From the NCBI RefSeq assembly GCF_039994875.1, contig NZ_CP121196.1:5208001-5272000 (forward strand): a stretch of 64,000 nt of DNA. The letters are read 5' to 3'. A program made the position numbers and the translations under genes. Below are positions 60,488-64,000 of the stretch, piece by piece. The stretch comes from Telmatobacter sp. DSM 110680. GTDB lineage: Bacteria; Acidobacteriota; Terriglobia; Terriglobales; Acidobacteriaceae. Below the pieces are notes generated by a model. The model made no database searches and was not told the origin of the DNA. It saw nothing but the letters and a program-made list of their open reading frames with translations. Position 1 is the first letter of the stretch, and the number at the start of each line of letters is the position of its first letter.

Positions 60488-62428
60488 ATGCTGTTTCGTT
60501 TTATCCTGGTTATTTGCATCGCATCCTTCGGCGCGTTCAACGCTGCTGGCGAGACTCCGCTTCCTTCTGCTGCAGTCGTGGTGCCCGTCGAAGCGGAACT
60601 GCTTTCGCATATTAACGCGCATACTCTCAAAACGGGATCCTCTGTTTACGCGCGTGTAGTGGTCGATTGGCTCGGACCCGGTTGCACGCTTCACAAAGGA
60701 GCCACGCTCGAAGCGGAAGTACGAAGCGTAGTCCCTCATTCCTCCCGGGTGAGCAAATCGGAAATTGCCCTTGCGTTTCAAAAAGCCCAGTGCGGCAGAA
60801 GCGAACTGGGGTCGTTAACGCTCGTTCTTGCAGCCGTCGCCGCACCCGAGGATACGGAACTCGGATCGGTGACCACTGATCTTCCGACTACCGTCGGAGC
60901 TTCCAGTGGGACAGGAAGACTTCGCTCTTTCGATCAGCAGGTCGATCCGCTGCTTCTGAATGTTCATCGCTTCCCTGCCGTTCCGAGCCTCGCATCAGGG
61001 TCCGTACTGGGCATTCGAGGTCTAAAACTAACCCCAGGCACGGGAGCTGAAAACAACTCTGTTCTTTGGCGCAGTGGACACGACGTAGAACTTAACGTGA
61101 ATACGCGACTCCTGCTCGTGCTGAATCCCTATTCTTCTTCACGTCCTCATCTAACGGGTCTAGCGAAACCGATTGAAGCAGGAAATAATCCCACTGGACT
61201 CGTCGTTAGAACACAACCTGCGGAACCCGGCCAGCTGGTCACACCGAGTTGGGACGCCTGTGCTCCTCCTACTTGTAGCCTGGTCTCATCGGCGCATGAA
61301 GCTGGCATCGGCGCTCAAGGGACCGGCATCCACGTTGATGTCGAGGGGTTCGCACCGCGTCTCCGCCAGGAAATCGTCGGTCCCGTTCAAGACGAAGCTA
61401 TCGCCTACCTGGGACCCTCACAGCTACTCATCGCCTTCAATCCACACACGCTCATTCCCCGCGGAGGCGCGGGATCCAGCGCAGCCGTTCGAGTTGTTCG
61501 CGCCGCACTGATCGATGTATCAAGCCACAAAATTACACGCAGCGTCGACTGGCGCCTCTCCGATAATCGACAGTTCCTATGGGCTCTACCCCGCAATCGA
61601 GTTCTACTGCATGTGGGCAATGAATTGCGCCTATGCGGGAAAGATTTGAAGGCCGAGTCCCGCTTTGCGATAAGCGGCGATCTTGCCTTCGTTCGCATAT
61701 CGCCTGACGGGAAGACATTTGCGGTGGGGATAACGCAGGAACGCTACGCTCCTGAACTACGTGCCAAGCTACGCAATAGTCTCGGCGAGGATCCTGAAGA
61801 GGACGTGCAAGTTCTGATTCTCAATGAACGCTTTGAGACAATCGCGACCACAACTTCTACATCGAACCGCTTGCCACCGACACTTCTCAATGAAGGACAA
61901 GTGAAGCTCTTCCTTCAGTCCGTTCCCGGTGGCTTCTCCGGGAAGCGATACCAGTTGGAACTGCGAACATGGGAAGACCAGAGGCAGATTCTGGCGAAGT
62001 TTGCTTCTACCTGTACCCCAGCAGTCTCCAGTTTTGATCCCGACCTGCTGCTCCTGGTCACGTGCAGCATTGCAAATGGGGCGCGCGACTACCGTATTCT
62101 CCGTCCCAATGGATCCTTTGTGCTGAATGGGCAATCCCTCTTGCAGGAACTAGGCCACGGCGCTAGCGGCGAGTCCGAATCTCGGGCATTTGTAATTCGA
62201 ATTTTCGAGGCGGATGAGCCGATCCTGCCGGGCGAGACCTTCCATCCCGCCGAACTGCAGAGCGCAAGATTGGACATCTATCATTCGCAAGATGGCAAAC
62301 GAATATTCAGCGTGCATGTCAAAGATCCGTCCCCGAGCGTGGGAGACTACGCCATATCTTCGGGAGCCGGCCAGCTTGCCGTCCTCACGCGCACCGGAAT
62401 CGATATTTATGCCATTCCTGCCAAATGA
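60488..62428 (+). CDS. Large secreted protein with an N-terminal beta domain and a WD40/propeller-like region
   Basis: The ATG at 60488 is favoured over the open frame from 60413 because the signal peptide (MLFRFILVICIASFGAFNAA) begins there; the product is 646 residues. Residues about 30-140 form a beta domain (VEAELLSHINAHTLKTGSSV, TLHKGATLEAEVRSVVPHSS) like that of the small lipoprotein at 30510. The remainder contains beta-propeller-like repeats with DVSSHKITRSVDWRLSD, VRISPDGKTFAVGITQE and LRTWEDQRQILAKFAST. No catalytic motif is seen. It could be a surface or matrix protein. It converges on the sugar transferase gene. Confidence 0.72.
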   Translation: MLFRFILVICIASFGAFNAAGETPLPSAAVVVPVEAELLSHINAHTLKTGSSVYARVVVDWLGPGCTLHKGATLEAEVRSVVPHSSRVSKSEIALAFQKAQCGRSELGSLTLVLAAVAAPEDTELGSVTTDLPTTVGASSGTGRLRSFDQQVDPLLLNVHRFPAVPSLASGSVLGIRGLKLTPGTGAENNSVLWRSGHDVELNVNTRLLLVLNPYSSSRPHLTGLAKPIEAGNNPTGLVVRTQPAEPGQLVTPSWDACAPPTCSLVSSAHEAGIGAQGTGIHVDVEGFAPRLRQEIVGPVQDEAIAYLGPSQLLIAFNPHTLIPRGGAGSSAAVRVVRAALIDVSSHKITRSVDWRLSDNRQFLWALPRNRVLLHVGNELRLCGKDLKAESRFAISGDLAFVRISPDGKTFAVGITQERYAPELRAKLRNSLGEDPEEDVQVLILNERFETIATTTSTSNRLPPTLLNEGQVKLFLQSVPGGFSGKRYQLELRTWEDQRQILAKFASTCTPAVSSFDPDLLLLVTCSIANGARDYRILRPNGSFVLNGQSLLQELGHGASGESESRAFVIRIFEADEPILPGETFHPAELQSARLDIYHSQDGKRIFSVHVKDPSPSVGDYAISSGAGQLAVLTRTGIDIYAIPAK

Positions 62429-62542
62429 TTGATCGACGGTTGAGGTATGTCGAAAATAGCTGCCCTCTTGCAGGCGCCCTTGACCCGGGAAACCTCTTGA
62501 AAGCGAATGGGCCAGTGCGTCCGGCCGGGCTCACAAATAATA

Positions 62543-62566
62543 AACCCCACCAACAGTGGCGGGGTT
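62543..62566. terminator. Weak stem-loop between convergent genes
   Basis: AACCCCACC pairs with GGCGGGGTT at eight of nine positions across a 6-nt loop, between the secreted protein and the sugar transferase. There is no T-run after it on the plus strand, so its role as a terminator is uncertain. Confidence 0.4.
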
Positions 62567-62678
62567 CGCGGCAGAATGCAACTGAATCACAGCTGTCGTC
62601 ACAATTGTTGCCGGACGGAGACTCCAATTTTCACAATCACGCTAAGCGCTATGCAGTGTTACCTCGATCCGACGACAC

Positions 62679-63359
62679 CTATCTGAGTTGGGTTCCCATT
62701 GTTTCTCTCTTAGTGTCGGTTAGCGACTCGTTTTCATACTGAGCTGAACGAACGTCGTCGTCTGATCCGCATACCGCCATCAATGTTCTGAAAATGATCG
62801 ATATATCTATCCAAAGCGTTCTCTGGCGAACATATTCGCAGTAATATTTCAACTTTGCGGGAAGAACCTCGTCTGTGTACATCTTTTCGGGATCCACCGA
62901 TTGGGACAGAAGTTCGCTTTCCCGTCGGTAAGCAAGTGCCGCATAGCCTGTAATTCCCGGTCTAAGCGACAATATCTCTTCTCTTATATCGTCGGGATAA
63001 AGAACTACGTATTTCGGAACTTCTGGGCGGGCTCCTACAAGGCTCATATTCCCGACAAGCACGTCGAACATTTGAGGTAGTTCGTCTAGCTTAGTGCGTC
63101 GAAGAAAATGTCCACAACGGGTCACGCGTTCATCCCGATCAGCGGTGATGAGAGGCCCAACAGATTCCGCACCGACCGCCATCGAGCGAAATTTATGAAT
63201 GCGGAAAAGCTTTCCGTACCTTCCAACCCGAGTTTGAGAAAAGAAAATAGGTCCTGGCGAATCGATCTTAATCCAGATTGCTACAAACAAAAACAACGGT
63301 ATTCCTGCAATCAATGTGATCAATGAGACCAGGACATCGAGCATGCGCTTAGCGATCAT
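62679..63359 (-). CDS. Undecaprenyl-phosphate sugar transferase (WcaJ/PglC-like)
   Basis: The 226-residue product is a monotopic phosphoglycosyl transferase of the small (PglC) type. It has one N-terminal membrane helix (VLVSLITLIAGIPLFLFVA), then the catalytic core with SPGPIFFSQTRVGRYGKLFR, IHKFRSMAVGAE, TRCGHFLRRTKLDELPQMFD (the Asp-Glu pair of the active site) and VGNMSLVGARPEVPKYV, RPGITGYAALAY. It puts the first sugar phosphate on undecaprenyl phosphate for an exopolysaccharide, O-antigen or protein glycan. It overlaps the aminotransferase stop by 4 bp (ATGA), so the two are in one operon that continues past the window edge. Confidence 0.93.
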   Translation of the reverse strand: MIAKRMLDVLVSLITLIAGIPLFLFVAIWIKIDSPGPIFFSQTRVGRYGKLFRIHKFRSMAVGAESVGPLITADRDERVTRCGHFLRRTKLDELPQMFDVLVGNMSLVGARPEVPKYVVLYPDDIREEILSLRPGITGYAALAYRRESELLSQSVDPEKMYTDEVLPAKLKYYCEYVRQRTLWIDISIIFRTLMAVCGSDDDVRSAQYENESLTDTKRETMGTQLR

Positions 63360-64000
63360 GAAAGAATCTCGCGGACAGATCCGATCACTCGGCTCTGATC
63401 CTCTTCGGTCATCCTGGAGTAGATTGGCAGACTCACCAAGCGTTCACAGATGCGCGTAGCGCAAGGGAATTGCTCTGGCTTTAGAGAATAGGTATCGCGC
63501 CAATAGGGATGAAGGTGAAGGGGCCGGTAATGGACACTGCAGCCGATTGCATGCTCAGCCATGCGCGCGATGAATTCATCTCTATCAACCAGAGCCGAGT
63601 CATCAAGTTGCACGGGAAACAAGTGCCAGGAGTGCATATCGCCATTGGTGGGAAGAGGGGGGAGACGGAGGGGAAGTTCAGAAAATGCCTCGAGGTATCG
63701 TGCCGCGATGCGCTCGCGACTTTTCTGGAATCTGAGAGCCTTCTTCAACTGCTGAATGCCTAGCGCTGCCGCCAAATCTGTCATGTTGTACTTGAACCCC
63801 GGAGCGACGACCTCGTAATACCACGAGGGTCGCTTGGATGTATACCGGTCGAATGCATCACGATCTATGCCGTGCAGACGCATAACACGGCAGCGCTTTG
63901 CGATATCGGGGTTTCGAGTCACGACCATTCCCCCTTCACCCGTAGCAAGCGGTTTGGTGGCATAAAAACTGAAGACCGTTACATCACTTGGCAATGAACC
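63356..64000 (-). CDS. DegT/DnrJ/EryC1/StrS aminotransferase (N-terminus outside the window)
   Basis: The frame is open to the right edge, giving 214 residues of a protein that should be about 370. It has the Schiff-base Lys in FSFYATKPLATGEGGMVV, followed by RVMRLHGIDRD, GFKYNMTDLAAALGIQQLKK, RIAARYLEAFSELP, SWHLFPVQLDDSALV and SVHYRPLHLHPYWRDTY, all typical of sugar-nucleotide aminotransferases. It converts a keto-sugar nucleotide to the amino sugar, for example a UDP-4-amino sugar, and with the sugar transferase suggests a bacillosamine-like or similar surface glycan. Confidence 0.93.
   Translation of the reverse strand, partial: GSLPSDVTVFSFYATKPLATGEGGMVVTRNPDIAKRCRVMRLHGIDRDAFDRYTSKRPSWYYEVVAPGFKYNMTDLAAALGIQQLKKALRFQKSRERIAARYLEAFSELPLRLPPLPTNGDMHSWHLFPVQLDDSALVDRDEFIARMAEHAIGCSVHYRPLHLHPYWRDTYSLKPEQFPCATRICERLVSLPIYSRMTEEDQSRVIGSVREILS

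Noticed and set aside
1..64000. CRISPR arrays, tRNA or rRNA genes, transposases and phage genes
   Set aside because: No direct-repeat array, no tRNA-like clover-leaf with a TTCGA arm, no rRNA stretch and no transposase motif was found by eye on either strand.

Overview
The window reads as a chromosomal segment of an Acidobacteriota bacterium, most likely a Terriglobia (Acidobacteriaceae-like) soil heterotroph. The inference rests on gene content rather than on a marker gene. It carries a very large TonB-dependent receptor with an N-terminal carboxypeptidase-regulatory-like domain and no SusD partner, CRTAC1/FG-GAP secreted proteins, an ABATE/CGNR regulator, a PEGA protein, many TPR secreted proteins, M16 peptidase pairs and GC-rich coding with frequent GTG starts. 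I saw no rRNA, tRNA, CRISPR array, transposase or phage gene.

Layout. 1-7.5 kb: end of a possible ATPase, an MDR oxidoreductase, gamma-glutamyltransferase, a PAS histidine kinase, a sugar isomerase-like protein and a PEGA protein. 7.5-12.3 kb: [NiFe]-hydrogenase maturation genes hypA-hypB and hypC-hypD-hypE on the minus strand, separated by two unrelated small genes; hypF and hydrogenase structural genes are not in the window. 12.4-22.8 kb: aminotransferase, an FG-GAP secreted protein whose signal peptide is cut off by an in-frame TAA, a SIS-only GlmS-like protein, two MFS transporters, and an EamA exporter divergent from a CGNR regulator. 22.9-30.9 kb: lipoprotein, FAH hydrolase, transaldolase, a response regulator, and a tandem pair of paralogues of unknown family. 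31-42.2 kb: hslVU, amidohydrolase, a translationally coupled M16 active/inactive peptidase pair plus glmU, an HD-GYP response regulator and a TPR protein.

42.2-60.3 kb is the most coherent block. It holds CRTAC1, GH5-like, GH51 and GH43 glycoside hydrolases, a TPR protein, a TonB-dependent receptor closed by a clear terminator, a NarL-type response regulator with a membrane kinase, a membrane-anchored lectin-like protein, an orphan sugar-binding lipoprotein and another TPR protein. I read it as a SusD-less arabinose-polysaccharide (arabinan or arabinoxylan) utilisation locus with its own sensing module. The right end (60.5-64 kb) has a large secreted protein and the start of a surface-glycan locus (sugar transferase and DegT/DnrJ aminotransferase).

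Two nearly identical 16-bp CRP/FNR-type palindromes lie upstream of hypC and of the first unknown paralogue, suggesting shared control. Three hairpins with a common CCC(A/G)...GGG(G/A)CACC edge and two 7-bp tandem GRTCAGT repeats look like dispersed intergenic elements. All calls were made by eye from the sequence; no database search was run.
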